From NCBI RefSeq assembly GCF_018320785.1, contig NC_054882.1, positions 25,858,719 to 25,922,718 on the forward strand: 64,000 nt of DNA, in the 5' to 3' direction. Each line of letters begins with the position of its first letter. The stretch's first letter is position 1. The notes beneath the pieces are model-generated. The model was not told the DNA's origin. It did not search any database and was given only the letters and a program-made list of their open reading frames with translations. This DNA is from Cheilinus undulatus (Eukaryota > Chordata > Actinopteri > Labriformes > Labridae). A program made the position numbers and the translations under genes. Positions 52,401-62,706 of this stretch are shown one piece after another.

Positions 52401-55400
52401 GTCAGCTCCTCCCCACATTCTTATATCTATATTCTTTCCTCTAGATCAGTGGCTGAGGTGGGTGTTTTTCTCTTTAAGGTCTTCAATGGGAGTAAAGAGC
52501 AACCTTATGTGAACCCAAAAGCTCCAGTTCACATTATCACAGGCTCCGCTGTAAGTAGTTTCTCATCACTGTATCAGCATTTTTCAACAAACATCAACGC
52601 ATGAATTGACAGCAGCATCAACAAAAACAATGTTGCATTGTTCAGAGTCCCTTCTGTGCAGCAGTTAGTCTGCCACATGGTTCAGTGCCAGCTGTTTCTC
52701 TGGTTAAATGTTTTCTGATGTGGCGGAGAGCAGCGCAGGACATGCTTCGTCATCCGACCGCAGAGGGATTAGTCATCAGCATATCAAACTGCAGCTAGAC
52801 TCATGCCAAGGCGCAGCCACAGTCGTAAATGTCACACAGGGTTTTGTGGACAGCACTGGAGGAGGGCGAGGAGCTCATCACTAACAGATCTTCTGATTCC
52901 TCCGCAGGGCTGCAGAGAGAGGACCGACAGGTTCAACCCAAACCCCAAAGAGTGGAGCGCTTTCCGCAGCACGGACTACGGCTACACCCGCATGCAAGTG
53001 GTCAATGCCACCCACCTGTACCTGGAGCAGGTTTCTGATGACCAGGTGAGCACACAAGCAAGAACATAGTGGACCCCAAGAAGAATAGCTGCTGATATGT
53101 GAAAGCTAATGGGGATCTAAATAAACAAACAAATGGGGCTTTTCCATTACATTTAGTGGCTTGACAATACTTGGCAGCCCAGCGTGGCATGGGATTTGCT
53201 TTTCCACCACAACATACCCGTTTGAGGTAGCGTCTAGAGCTGATGACGCAGCAGTTTGAGCCCTCCTTGACCTCATCCACTGTCACTAATACTGCACCCG
53301 CTGAGAGTCATGTGCGATATCACTACTGGAAATCTTTATGACATGACAATAACTGACAAAAAAGAAGGAAAGACAGGAGTTAGAGCTGAATGTTCCAGTC
53401 GGATCTGATCGCAAAAATCAAGCTTTTTCTAAGCTCAGACTGACAACACCTCTTGCCGCTCTTTTCCCATTGACTCTCTTTCCACAATCAGTAAACAATA
53501 ATTCACTCTCATTATCAATGAGAATTTTCCTACATACAAGTTAAAGAACAGTCTGCTGATGAGTAATTTATGGGTCTTTAGGAGAGCAGAAAATGGACAC
53601 AATTATATTTTTGGATTGGGCAATAAGAATTGTATGCTTTACTAGTGCCAGATATAAACACTCGTCAGTTCTTACATAGGAAATACTGCCTCTATCACAG
53701 GCTAAATGTTTCAAACATCTCTAGCATTTTATTTAAAAAAGTCTACAACTTATTTATTTGTATAAAGGGGAAAGGATTAAACTTAAGATATTAGTAGGCG
53801 CAGACAAAGTTGTAATCCCAGCGCAGCACCTGGTCCATTCTGATTTTAATCGTCATTGTGAGAACTCATTCCATGCGCAACCATTGGACCATAGTATGAG
53901 CACAAAAATCTCTTGTTTTGGTTGCGTGCCATACATTTTCATTCAGTCTGAGTAGCGGGAGGGATAAAACTTATCCCCCTGTGGGCAAGGCCATCCATAA
54001 GGCAGATAAAAGGGAGAGCCTTCTGAGGCCCAGTCAAATAAGTGGACCCATGACAAGGTCAACAAATCATGGTCCATCGTAAAGTTAATCTGTGATACCT
54101 ATGTTTGGATTTAACTGGAATAGTAACACTTATCAGAGGAACAAAAATAAATTCTATTCATTAATGCAGTAGAACATTATAGCCTTTTACAAAATCTAAA
54201 CCCTTTTTCTTAAAACCATATTATGTTATGGGATAATGTTAACAATATGGATGGGGAAATTGACTAAACCACTTGAAAAGTTATGTCAGACTTCCTAGCT
54301 AAGCCAAGATGTACACAAACATACAGACAAACATACATACAAAGGAGCCGAGACAACTTTAAGGTAAGAATAATTAAATAATTGCAAAAATGGGTTAAAA
54401 GTGGCATAAATGTGTGGCAAAAAATGGCAGGAAAAGTGGTGAAAAAAAGAATAGAAAAAAGAGATTGACAGTGACAAATTTGTTGGCCAGAATAAGTAGT
54501 GAGAAAGGGTTAAAAGGGAGCAAAAATGGGTTGAAGGAGGCAGAAATGAGAAACAAGTGGCAAAAATTGGTGATAAAAATGTGTAAAGGGGTTAAATGGG
54601 GAAAGTATAAAACATGAGTTTAAATTGGAAAACATGTTGCAAAACGACCCGATAAAAACGGGGTTAAAAAGTGGGAAAAGGGGTTAAAGAGTGGCAAGAT
54701 GGGCAAAATGTGGCAAAAATGAGTTTCAAGTGGGAAAAATGGCATAAATGAGGGAAACATTGAGGAAAAGGGGTTAAAAAGTGGCACAAATGAATCATTT
54801 TAGTATCAAAACTCAGTAACAACTTGAAACACTTTTAAGCTCAAAAATAGAGTACGGTTAGCCAGGATGCTAGCACCAATGCTACTGATCCAACACACAT
54901 GCCCTCAGATTTGCCAGGGAGCACAAACACTGGACTGTTGATGACTGGAAGAAGGTACTCTGGACAGACGGGTCCAAGTTTGAACTCTCCAGTCAGCATT
55001 GTCGTGTTTATGTCCACAGAAAAGCTGGAGAACGTTTTGATGCCAGATGCATTGCACCCACAGTGAAACACAGTGGAGACTCCATTATGGTATGGGGTTC
55101 CATTTGTGGATACGGCGTGGGCAAATTAGTGAAAAAATGGATGGTATCATGAACAAGAACGTCTACCACAACATCTTAGTGCATCATGGAATCCCCTCTG
55201 GACTGAAAGTCAGAGAGTCAGAAAGTCAAGTCAAAGTCCGAATTTGAATCCTATTGAACAAATTTGGGATTTAGTAGATTCAAAGATGGATGGCACAAAA
55301 GTTTCATCTAAAGCAAGTCTGTGGGAACAGCTAGAAACTATTTGAAACTCAATAACAAAAGAGACTGTGGAAAAGTATAAAACCAATGCCAGCAAGAAAG

Positions 55401-56586
55401 CAAGCTGTTATCAAGGCCAAAGGAGGCCGTACAAAATATTACGTTTTTTTATTATGTGTAAAAAAGACTATTTAGTTGTTTCAGTTTGTTATTTGCCAAA
55501 TAAATAATAATAACATTTTTAGTTTTAAACAAGTTTTTGAAATATTTCTAAAATATTTGTTTTCTTGTTTTTATGACAGGTGGTCTAATAAATTTGTTAA
55601 GCACTGTATATATATTTATTATATATATAATACTAGAAAAGCACTCGGAGAGCGCAGACCTCCACCAATAGCCCTAATTCCCAATAGTGAAGGATCCTTT
55701 TAAAAAATCCCTGGATCCATCCCCATGTGCTCCCCACCACAGCATTATTCCCTCCCCAGTGGGGTGGATACACAGTGAGGCAAAGCATTGGCTTTGCTAT
55801 GGGGTACTGTCATAGTGGAAGCATTGCCTGCTGGTGCCAACAGATGCACTGACGGTCTCACTCATGGTCTCACCGGACGACTGTAATTCATGGCAGAGGG
55901 TGAATATTCCTCTATTCCTCCCAGCATTGTGAGTATTCTCACTACAATTCGCTGTCTTTCTCTCTGTTACGCTCCAACTCGTCTCCTCGACCAGGGGTAC
56001 ATCTTTCAAACTCTATAAACTCCAAACCTTTGAATAGAAACACATCAAAACTGCTGCTGGGATTGAAGTTACTCATGTCCGCCATCTTCTGGTGTAAAGT
56101 GGTAACAGCGCAAACCTCCGCCATTAGCCCTATCTCCCAATAGTACAGAATCCTTTAAAAAAATTCCTGGATCCAGACGCTGATCCGGATCACTCCCAAA
56201 ATCTAATCAGTTCTTCCTTATGCCATTGTGACATTTCCTGAAAATTTCATGAAAATCTGTCCACAACTTTTTGAGTTATGTTGCTAACAAACAAACGAAC
56301 AAACCCACTCCATCACATAACCTCCTTGGCAGAGGTAATTACAACTGGAAAGGGCCCATTCACTGGGTTTTTCAGGGGACCAGTTCTGGGGGTAGGCCTG
56401 CATCATTCTAGGCGCAGCTCGAAGTAGCCCAGTGAAGCCAAACTGGTGTTGGAAAAGCAAATCAGCATGGCTCTGTTTGGATAGGCGAGGAATATAATAA
56501 AGCCTTCTTTTGTGTTGCAGTATGGGAAGGTGATCGACAGCATTTGGGTGGTGAAAGAAAAGCACGGCTTCACTTCCTGGTTCTGA
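31598..56586 (+). CDS. acp7: Acid phosphatase type 7 (purple acid phosphatase, long form)
   Basis: Thirteen coding exons: 31598-31706, 32241-32441, 32561-32743, 34900-34925, 35719-35816, 45367-45429, 48007-48121, 48299-48412, 51896-51962, 52333-52400, 52479-52550, 52908-53045 and 56521-56586. They total 1320 nt, 439 residues; human ACP7 is about the same. The order is: signal peptide ([14 protein letters not shown]), an N-terminal beta-sandwich region (MVVTWTTF), then a metallophosphoesterase domain. The five metal-site motifs are intact: GDLG at 136-139, GDFAYD at 165-170, GNHE at 200-203, MGHR at 282-285 and HEH at 334-336. The enzyme should be a binuclear-metal phosphomonoesterase in the secretory path; its natural substrate is not established. 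The 26-nt fourth exon carries the GDxxY motif. AATAAA at 56790-56795 fits the poly(A) signal. Confidence 0.95.
31707..34899 (+). other. acp7 introns 1-3
   Basis: Intron 1 is 31707-32240, intron 2 is 32442-32560, intron 3 is 32744-34899. Intron 3 contains a Tc1-type terminal fragment near 33036-33070 (ACTGTGCAAAACTTTTAGGCA), a diverged ATTAATCGC-type repeat at 33662-33780 that ends in a GATTAATCAC block, and a CAGGTTGGGAACCACTGG hAT-type end near 34178-34196. No other gene is visible. Confidence 0.55.
34900..34925 (+). other. acp7: 26-nt micro-exon of acp7
   Basis: The acceptor GTTTTCCAG at 34891-34899 and donor GAG|GTATTT at 34926 bound 26 nt that encode DFAYDMHE, with the first Gly split from exon 3. 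It supplies the GDxxY metal-binding motif, so skipping it would remove an active-site block and shift the frame. Confidence 0.9.
36050..37140 (-). pseudogene. L2-like LINE reverse-transcriptase remnant, antisense in acp7 intron 5
   Basis: Minus-strand translation, with frameshifts, gives pieces typical of the 3' part of fish L2/CR1-type reverse transcriptases: a [10 protein letters not shown] segment near 37040, HLKNISRL near 36970, FCLDYCN near 36890 and [15 protein letters not shown] near 36110. Stops and frameshifts are frequent. It is split by the MITE at 36286-36742. The clade assignment (L2/Maui-like) is from memory. Confidence 0.7.
36286..36742. mobile_element. TTAA-flanked MITE inserted in the LINE remnant
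   Basis: The left end is TTAAAGGGGACATATT and the right end is AATATGTCCCCTTTAA, inverted repeats of about 16 bp including a TTAA on each side. Removing the segment restores continuity of the antisense LINE sequence on either side (GTTTTTAA / AATTTGATC). The size is about 0.45 kb without coding capacity. TTAA duplications are the mark of piggyBac-type insertion. Confidence 0.75.
37135..37295. repeat. Degenerate 'CATATCGTAC' tandem repeat
   Basis: Short units such as ACCATATCGTA, TCATGTCTTATCA and TTGTATCCTATTG repeat over about 160 bp at the end of the LINE remnant. It is a simple-sequence expansion of the ATATCGTACC type. Confidence 0.6.
37468..37505. repeat. C19-A19 homopolymer junction
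   Basis: Nineteen C (37468-37486) are followed at once by nineteen A (37487-37505). Exact lengths may be uncertain because such runs are prone to sequencing error. Confidence 0.8.
38360..38730. repeat. Interspersed repeat, copy 1 of a three-copy family
   Basis: Blocks such as TTACCAAATGA, AGCTGAGCC, CATGAG(T/C)AA and CATGGTTTTAAAGGAAAC are shared with 63000-63330 and 63690-64000. The segment 38508-38729 starts TAGTGATGTGC and ends GGAATTCCCACCACTG, resembling ends of a common fish hAT-type MITE, but no clean target-site duplication is visible. Confidence 0.5.
38981..40300 (+). mobile_element. Penelope-like element remnant flanked by inverted repeats
   Basis: A segment of about 165 bp at 38981-39150 is the near-exact reverse complement of 40130-40299 (TTCCATCAGCGTTTCC... 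against ...GGAAACGCTGATGGAA; ACACATCAGCAGGGA against TCCCTGCTGATGTGT). Between them lie the end of a reverse transcriptase (39270-39440, including [16 protein letters not shown]) and a GIY-YIG endonuclease domain (39454-39894). Penelope-like elements have that RT plus GIY-YIG order and can carry direct or inverted terminal copies. The 5' two-thirds of the RT is missing, so the copy cannot move itself. Confidence 0.8.
39454..39894 (+). pseudogene. GIY-YIG endonuclease domain of the Penelope-like element
   Basis: An open stretch of about 146 codons includes [21 protein letters not shown], the Cys-x-Cys plus 'YYVGKT' signature of Penelope-type GIY-YIG nucleases. Then come [14 protein letters not shown], a GG-containing linker and an [17 protein letters not shown] terminus. 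The upstream RT end is in another frame with a stop at 39439-39441 or a one-base shift, so the domain is severed from its RT. It is transposon-derived and not a host gene. Confidence 0.85.
40301..45366 (+). other. Remaining part of acp7 intron 5
   Basis: This stretch holds the T/G-rich repeat block (43020-43770). Otherwise I see AT-rich unique-looking intron with several short open frames and no domain. Confidence 0.5.
43020..43770. repeat. Degenerate T/G-rich repeat block ('GGAAATTT...TTTTGGG')
   Basis: Loose units built from GGAAATTTC, GAATTTTTGG and TTTTGGGGGAAATAT recur for about 750 bp with strong strand bias (T and G rich on the plus strand). No exact period can be set by eye. Both strands give long frames in places because stops are rare in such sequence. 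Confidence 0.6.
45886..46316. mobile_element. hAT-like MITE in acp7 intron 6
   Basis: The element starts CAGTGGTTTCAAG and ends TTAAAACCACTG, and is flanked by CTTTAGAT (45878-45885) and GTTTAGAT (46317-46324), an 8-bp duplication with one mismatch. It is 431 bp without coding capacity. A T-run of 23 lies just beyond at 46411-46433. Confidence 0.75.
46325..48006 (+). other. Rest of acp7 intron 6
   Basis: Nothing is recognised apart from the T-run noted for the MITE. The intron starts at 45430 and ends at the acceptor GTCCGCAG (48006). Confidence 0.5.
48690..50715 (-). mobile_element. Outer Tc1-like element of a nest (acp7 intron 8)
   Basis: The ends carry similar sequences in inverted orientation (ACATAAGTATTCAGA near 48824-48838 and CTGAATACTTATGTT near 50617-50632), the terminal style of fish Tc1-like elements. 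The interior is antisense transposase sequence with many stops, and is shared with the truncated copy at 9367-10010. It is interrupted by the inner Tc1-like element from 49050 to about 50180. Confidence 0.75.
49122..50157 (-). pseudogene. Inner Tc1-like transposase pseudogene
   Basis: The element begins at a TA near 49048 with a typical end (ATATTGCCAAAAGTATTCGC). Its transposase starts at 50157-50155 ([11 protein letters not shown]) and runs on the minus strand to 49122 with at least one in-frame stop near 50020 and frameshifts around 49770-49850. The 49122-49850 part keeps [29 protein letters not shown] (second catalytic Asp) and [13 protein letters not shown] (catalytic Glu). The usual WSDES motif reads WSNES, so the first catalytic Asp is replaced by Asn. 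The right terminal repeat is deleted, so the copy is dead. Confidence 0.85.
50716..51895 (+). other. acp7 intron 8, distal part with LINE tail
   Basis: The stretch contains the (TTTA)n tract and LINE 3' end noted separately (50865-51100). The rest is unrecognised intron down to the acceptor TTTTATCTCAG. Confidence 0.5.
50865..51100 (-). mobile_element. LINE 3' end with TTTA-type tail
   Basis: On the minus strand the sequence runs GGGGACTACAGATGGAAATTAGCC, AATCTGGCACATTTACATG, ATGTGCATTGTCCC and then (AAAT)n (50868-50915 on the plus strand as TTTA repeats). This is the common 3'-UTR-plus-tail form of a fish LINE. I cannot name the clade with certainty. Confidence 0.5.
52401..52478 (+). other. 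acp7: In-frame, stop-free 78-nt intron of acp7
   Basis: Donor AAG|GTCAGC and acceptor TCTTTAAG bound a 78-nt intron, exactly 26 codons, read in phase 0 without a stop. Retention would add 26 residues 13 residues after the HEHTY metal motif. The donor is a non-GTRAG type and the polypyrimidine tract is short but present. Confidence 0.7.
54380..54800. repeat. Degenerate minisatellite, 'GTGGCAAAAATGGG' type
   Basis: Units such as GTGGCAAAAATGAG, GTGGGAAAAGGGGTTAAA and AAAGTGGCACAAATG recur for about 420 bp. The motif is the reverse complement of the array at 25530-25935. The period is about 20 bp but irregular. Confidence 0.65.
54850..55612 (+). pseudogene. Tc1-like transposase remnant, plus strand
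   Basis: The plus strand shows a decayed Tc1-type catalytic region: [16 protein letters not shown] near 54945-54980 (first Asp region, Ser to Thr and Glu to Gly changed), [14 protein letters not shown] near 55060-55100 and [12 protein letters not shown] (Glu region) near 55245-55280. The frame is broken. It ends near 55612 with a terminal sequence TTAAGCACTGTATA. The left end was not found. Confidence 0.75.
55620..56338. mobile_element. RTE/Expander-like LINE 3' fragments, two copies
   Basis: Two related segments, at 55650-55730 and 56105-56190, share CAGACCTCC/CAAACCTCC, AGCCCTA(A/T)(T/C)TCCCAATAGT and ATCCTTTTAAAAAA(A)T. The second goes on to 56338 with GAAAATTTCATGAAAATC, AACAAACAAACGAACAAAC and CCTCCTTGGCAGAGGTAATT, a well-known fish 3'-end pattern of RTE-clade LINEs. 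The clade name is from memory. Confidence 0.6.
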
Positions 56587-56799
56587 AGATTGCTGTCTTA
56601 TAAAGAATCTGCTCAGAAAATGCACTTTAAACTTTATTCAAGGTATGCACTGATGATAAGATACATGATTCATTTCTATGCTTCTCAGATTTTAGAATGA
56701 AGACCACTTTATGAACCTCATACTGTAAACACACTATATGGGAATTAACTGTCAGCAATGATTTGTAAACAGAGTTATGATGGACTTTTAATAAACTCT

Positions 56800-59700
56800 G
56801 CTTTTCCATGGATTTCTGATTGGTCCCTCTTCCAAGAAACCTATTGTTCATGATTTTAAGCTTTTTAAGTTTCAGTTCTCATTGATAGATCGATGTAGCT
56901 CGAATATTCTGTTGACATTAGCAGAAGACAGCGAGACCCTGGCAGACACCAGGCTTCAGTCCCTTTAGAGCACATTTTTCTTTGAAAACCTGGATATGCA
57001 CTTCCACACATCAGATCCCCTTCTATCACTCTGTCTAGATGACACACTCTCCCTTGGCTAATCGCATCAGGATATTGGAGCCTCATTTCACTGTCCATCT
57101 GTGTGGCCTTCGGGGCCTAAAACAAAAAGACACATGGATTTGTACGTCTGCATAAAAGGGCGGTTATGTAACTCAGGGATGCTTGTGGCTTGGGCACATG
57201 CAGAGTGAGAGAAGGCTTCTCTCCCCAGAAGGATGTTTATGCTATGACTCTCACCGCTATGTTGGCGTTAATTCCTAATAACAGCATGCTGCTGCAGATG
57301 AACATTGGCAGAAGATCAACACGGATCAGCATGCGCCTGTGTTTTTTTAGTTTTCTTTTAGCGCCAGAGTTTAATCATGTTTCTGCAAAATTATGTTGAC
57401 ACAAAATCGGCTACTTATACAAATCAATGCGTCGTTAACGCCGCACACATAGGCTTTAACATACAGCACGCTGCTTGGCAGACATTTTTATCAGAAGCAC
57501 ATGCAAGTTTTAAGAGAATATACGTAAGCAATGGTGGAAATACTGTGGAAAGGCATAATTTATCATCTGAATGAAGAGGAAGAAATATAAAGCAGCTCTG
57601 AGTTGGTCAAGACATGTCATAACAAGTTAGCCGAAAGCTGCTCAGAGTTCTTGTAGAAAGCACAAAAATAGTCAGGCGTCAGTAGCATGTGTGTAAATCA
57701 ATCCAAGGATTTGTTGAACTTCTCTCTGATGTCGACGCCCCGCTGTGCTGTGGTGTCTGGCAGACCAAAGAGACACAAACGTACGGTGATCACACCTCGT
57801 ACTCACATGCTCTTGGTGCGCCTACCCACTGCTAACTGCCACTCAAACACAAGCGTCAAAGTGTCTCCATCGAGAAGGCCCGGCTCTGCAGAGTGCCTAA
57901 CCTTTAACCCACTCATGCTGTACTGGGTATATTGTTGTGCCCCACTGAGTAAGAGACAGGAAGAAGAAAAGACCGCAGAGACCAGGGGGGGCTTGAGAGA
58001 AGAGTGCTGCCAAATTGTAGAGCAAATTGCATCACTGCTTTTGTTTACAATTGCTAGCAAACACATTTATGGTCCTATAAAGGTTTTTTCCAGTGGTCAT
58101 CCATGTAAAATGTGTGATGCTAAAAAGATGGATGGAAAGTTCTGAGGATGTCATGTGGCGTGCACGTTCATGTGATTTTCTTTAAATCCAGAAAAAAATA
58201 TTGATCACAATCCAGGAAAAAAAGGGCAAGGAGAAAATAACATGTCACATCAGATCGCATGCCTATTGCTGAAATATGATGTGCTTATTACTGCTTATGA
58301 TAGAGGAACAGCAGGGTTTTTGGTGCTGTGGTTTAAGGCTTTTGTTGACAGAAAATGTTTCTCCTCTTTAATAGAGCAGAAAGGTTTTACAGTACTTCCT
58401 TGACCAGGCAATCCATTCCTCTCAAACAAGAGTTTTGGCAGGTCAGAAATTGAATTTATTAGCTTATTATGGCAAAACATACTTTGGAGAATTCTGTTTT
58501 CACAACTTTAGACATGAAACAGACATATCCCCTTGTAAAATTACCCATTTCTTCCCTTCACTGCGCATCAGTTTGAGCATGCCCTGCAAGTCCCAGCTTA
58601 TGACCTGGTAAAGCAGTGTTTGTTAAACTCTCCGAGACCTCAACATGACCACAAAGCCTTTCCACTTTAGTTGACTGCATTGTAACAGACTAATTTCTAA
58701 TGACATATCAACCACTGTTTATCTTCTCCCAAGCTTACAGTTAAATAAACCCTTAAAGTGATGAACTCTCTTCTGACCACAAGTGAGATCAGGATGCAGA
58801 TGGCTCTTTATCTCCACCAAACTGCCATAAAGCCTCTTTATAAGACTCTAAGAATCCCCTTTGGTTAGTCTTTGTGGCTTACCAACGTTATTTATCTATT
58901 TCTGAGAGGTTCTAGTAGTTCTCAAACTCAAAAACAAACTCCCCGAGGAGACAGGAGGCGGCTTCTGTGTGGTATTTCTCTCCCCGGGCGATCAAGGGGC
59001 GGCACATGATCACAGGGTTAAACTGTGGAGACAGGGGACATGTGTAATGAATTCAAGGCCCTTAGATGCTGGATCTTGGGATTTTTTTTTCACCAATCCA
59101 GAAGCTCAGTGTTCTTCCAGACCCAAAGCGCCACTATTAAAGCAGCCTCAGACCGCCACCTAAACAAACAGCAGAGTACAGTCTGCCCCGGCACATCACT
59201 GCGCAGTTTTGCCGTAATTGCACTCAACATCAACACCACAGTGACTTACAGGGCTTCAGAGTATGGCATTAGCAGGACCACAGCATGTGCTCGTGAAAAC
59301 ACTATATTGCCACAGTAAATCTGAAGTAAATGCGACAGCAGCACCACTAAAACACGGCTTTGTTTTTGCACTTCAACTAAGTTTGTGAGCACATTTTTTT
59401 TTCATTAGAAAAACAAAAACTGAGACAGATCAGACTGGGCGCTTGATGAAAGCTGTATATTATTTCTGGAGATATGGGAGGCTGTCGGCCTGGGTCACAA
59501 TAACACTAAAAGAACAGTCTAAAGATCCTCATGGATGAACCTCTATAAGGAGTCAAACAGCATGTGTAGAGTCTCCACTAAACTCACAAAGATGTAAATC
59601 ACATCAGTGTTACAAAGAATCGCACGTCGACTTAAAAACGTGCATGGTTATGATTGATTTCCTTATGCTAAGGTGTAATACTCAGGACTAGTCTATTTTT

Positions 59701-60990
59701 AGTGATCCAGATCATTCAAACTCAGAAGTACAAGACAACTCTTTTGGCTCCCATATGGCTCCTCATTTGAAGAATAATGTCGCCTAAGGGTGGTGAAAGG
59801 AAGACACTACACTTCCTGGCTCTGACAAACCCGGAACTTTATAATTACATATTTAGCACATGTGCATGAGGTTTGGTATAAAACATTCCTGTCATACCAG
59901 AGAGCACAAGTCCTCATGAGTATTTAACTTATTTTGCAGACTGATGAAATAACACCAGTATCAGATGATATTGGCTGCTATTGACAAACATCGTCCAATT
60001 ATGTGGCATTACCTATTGGACAAACTGATCTGTTTGGTATTGGTATCAGCTCTAATCTAACTCTATAATAAGGGTCTGTTTGTCTCAATTTGCACGCCAC
60101 ATCGTTGCTCTAATTGTCCTTGAAACCTCTCAGAAGACTTCTTGGGTTAACTGGATCCAAACTGATGCCATGACAAAATCATAAATATGCACAAAAGTCT
60201 GAAGTCGGATGTCGGAGCTGGGAATGACGTTGCACCCCAGTTGAAAGTGTCCCATTTGCTACGAGCTCAAGGACTGGTTGACAGAGCCGGAAAACAACTG
60301 GACTTTGTTGAAATACGCCCACAAGGAACTGTATTTGGATGAGATGATACACCTGCTCCATCAAAGTAAGCTCTTTTTAAAGTACTACTCCATGCTCATA
60401 TTAAACAAGACAACACAGGAGATGTGTCACGTTGCTGTTAGAATAATTCTCCCAGAAATCATGGTTTAATTGCTGTTTTGACAGTTGTAGTCGCCGGTGC
60501 TGCGTAAACATGTTTGAATATGGGTCTGTCTCCACGCAGCCAGCTTCACACACCAAGTCGCTCATGTAATGCTTTGTTAAAGCTCCACAAAAATGTAAGT
60601 GCACCAGGACTTTGTAAATAGGTTGAAAGGTAGAGCTTTAATGCTCTCTTTATTGTGTTGTTGGCCTATCAACCCACATACACAAAGGCATGCAGAGATG
60701 CTGAGCCATTATACAGCTATTATAAATGACAAAACAGTCATTTCCATGAAAACTAGCCTTATTGCTTTAAGCAACTAATGATGTGCATGGTATGTATTAT
60801 GACACACAAACTTTCCAGAGATCCGGACACAATTTCAAATCTGTAAATATATAAATATGTAAATAAGGTCAGTAAATCTTACTTTGACATTGCTATTACT
60901 AAACCAACACCAGTAGTTGAATCAGTCTGACACAGCTGCTTTTTTTATCCATGTGTGGCACTGTTACGCTTGACAAGGATGTGGTTGTTT
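56800..60990. other. Intergenic sequence downstream of acp7
   Basis: I find no exon, domain or RNA gene. Several frames of 60-150 codons exist (for example 57687-58145), but none shows a domain, signal or codon pattern that I would call coding. Confidence 0.45.
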
Positions 60991-60993
60991 CCT

Positions 60994-62706
60994 AAGGCTG
61001 GCCACACACTACAGGATTTTAAGCCTGATTTGGGGCAAGGTTTGCCTCCCCTGATGATCGTGGGGGCGTATACCGACTGGAGCCTCGTCCGAACGATTAT
61101 TTGTCTGAGTAGTCTGCATGTGTGTGTTGTCAACACAATTAATTTACAGCTCCAAATCGCGTCATAACCTCTCAAACCCAGAATCGTAAATATCAAATAT
61201 GTTATCAAATACGCATGCTAGGGCAGCCTGTTTCGGAGAGACAGCAAGATGGTATCAACAGACATTTGTGTTTTGTTTTTGTTTTTTTCTGAAGTCACGT
61301 GATCACGCCAGGTTGTAGGCAGGTCGGCAGGTGAGTGGTCTCCAGTGATCTGACAATCTGGCTGAGTCGTCTAGTGTGTGCATTCAGAGGATTAAAGATA
61401 AAAAATATTTGGAAATTGTCCTGAAGTCTGCAGTCTCCCATGGTTTTAAAATCGTTTCAGATTAAAGGGGCTCTGTGTAAGATCTTTGCTTTAAAACTTC
61501 CCACTTTTGAGTATATAATGGTGCGCACTTTATCCCAATGTGAAGAATGAGGCTCTTTATGTCTTCCTTGTTTGCCTGTATAAGCCTGTAGAGTAGTTTC
61601 TCTGTGAAGAACTCGGGCCGAATTTTCCGCGAAATCTCAATGGAAGTGACATCGGGTACTACGTAATGCGCGCACCCCGTTGCTCTGTTTATACCTGACA
61701 ACGGCGTGTAGAATGGAGAAGGCTGCTTCCGCGAGTAAACGACTGGCTAGCTCAGCCCAAACACCCACACAAACTCCTCAAAAACATAAAAAACTAAGAC
61801 AGTTTTATCTGCTGAAGCCCTTTATGCTAAAAGAGAGTGTAACCGACGCAGGGGGAAATGGAGGATAAATATCGATGGATCATTTGAGAAATAGAGGGAG
61901 CTACACTCGGTGCTCAGGATAAATACCGATCAGAGATGGCCGTCTTTCTGTGGAAAAGGTAAAGCATCACTCTGGACCATGAAATACAATGTAGTGTTTT
62001 ATGTTGTATAAACCATACGCTACATCACGTTAGTTTGCTTACAAAGATGCTATCCAAACAACGAGAATGTTACGTTGCTCATTTAGTGTTTTCTGGATAA
62101 TATTTCATCTTTTTCTTGCTTCCTGGCACTGGACTCAACTTACTGAGTTTATGTTTTGATACTTAGTTTGTAAAATATCTTCAACACATAACGTCAGCTA
62201 TCTGATATCCATGGTCGAGGCACCATTATCAGAGCTAAGCAACGTTAGCCCTGTTGCTTCTGCTCTAAAACGCATCCCATTCAATACACATCACACATTA
62301 CACATGTAAAAAGACAATTAAATTAGTCAGTGCTGCACTAATTCGCTAAGTTGTTCATTCATAGAAATGGTCGCGAAAATATCGTCCTTTTTTAATAGCC
62401 TTTGTGCCGTGTCCGCACTAGAGGTTCAAATATGCTTTATTCATTTTCATTTTTAGTTGGTGGAACTTTTAAGTGTTACTTCACTTACCTCCTCTGTATA
62501 CACGATGCCGGTAAACACCTTGGTCTGCGTGTGTATCAGCTGATAAACCGGAGGCTTGTTCATGAGCAAGGAGCGTGCCATCCTGGACGAGCAACACAGT
62601 ATTGTTGTAGTTCGCCTAATGGCCGGCAGTGTCGCTACACTGATATTTTTCTAAATCTTGCATAGAGCCCCTTTAAAAAATTGTCTAGTGTGTGGCTGGC
62701 CTTAGG
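60994..62706. mobile_element. Outer element with GGCTGGCC inverted ends
   Basis: The left end CCTAAGGCTGGCCACACACTA (about 60991-61011) and the right end TAGTGTGTGGCTGGCCTTAGG (about 62686-62706) are near-perfect inverted repeats. About 0.47 kb on the left and 30 bp on the right belong to this element; the rest is the inner element. It has no coding capacity. The superfamily is not assignable by eye. Confidence 0.65.
61462..62676. mobile_element. Inner TTAA-flanked element nested in the outer one
   Basis: The ends read TTAAAGGGGCTCTGTGTAAG (61462-61481) and, at the other side, ATAGAGCCCCTTTAA (62662-62676), an inverted repeat of about 17-20 bp with TTAA on both sides. The end pattern (TTAA then AGGGG) is the same as in the MITE at 36286-36742. 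The inside is about 1.2 kb with only short frames, the longest being 87 codons at 62402-62665, without a domain. Confidence 0.7.

Larger units (their letters stand above)
53046..56520 (+). other. Last intron of acp7
   Basis: The intron holds the minisatellite at 54380-54800, a Tc1-like remnant (54850-55612) and RTE-like LINE tails (55640-56338). The part from 53046 to 54370 is unrecognised. Confidence 0.6.

Noticed and set aside
57687-58145. 152-codon open frame
   Set aside because: No recognised domain, no splice partners and an unremarkable composition; it is consistent with chance.
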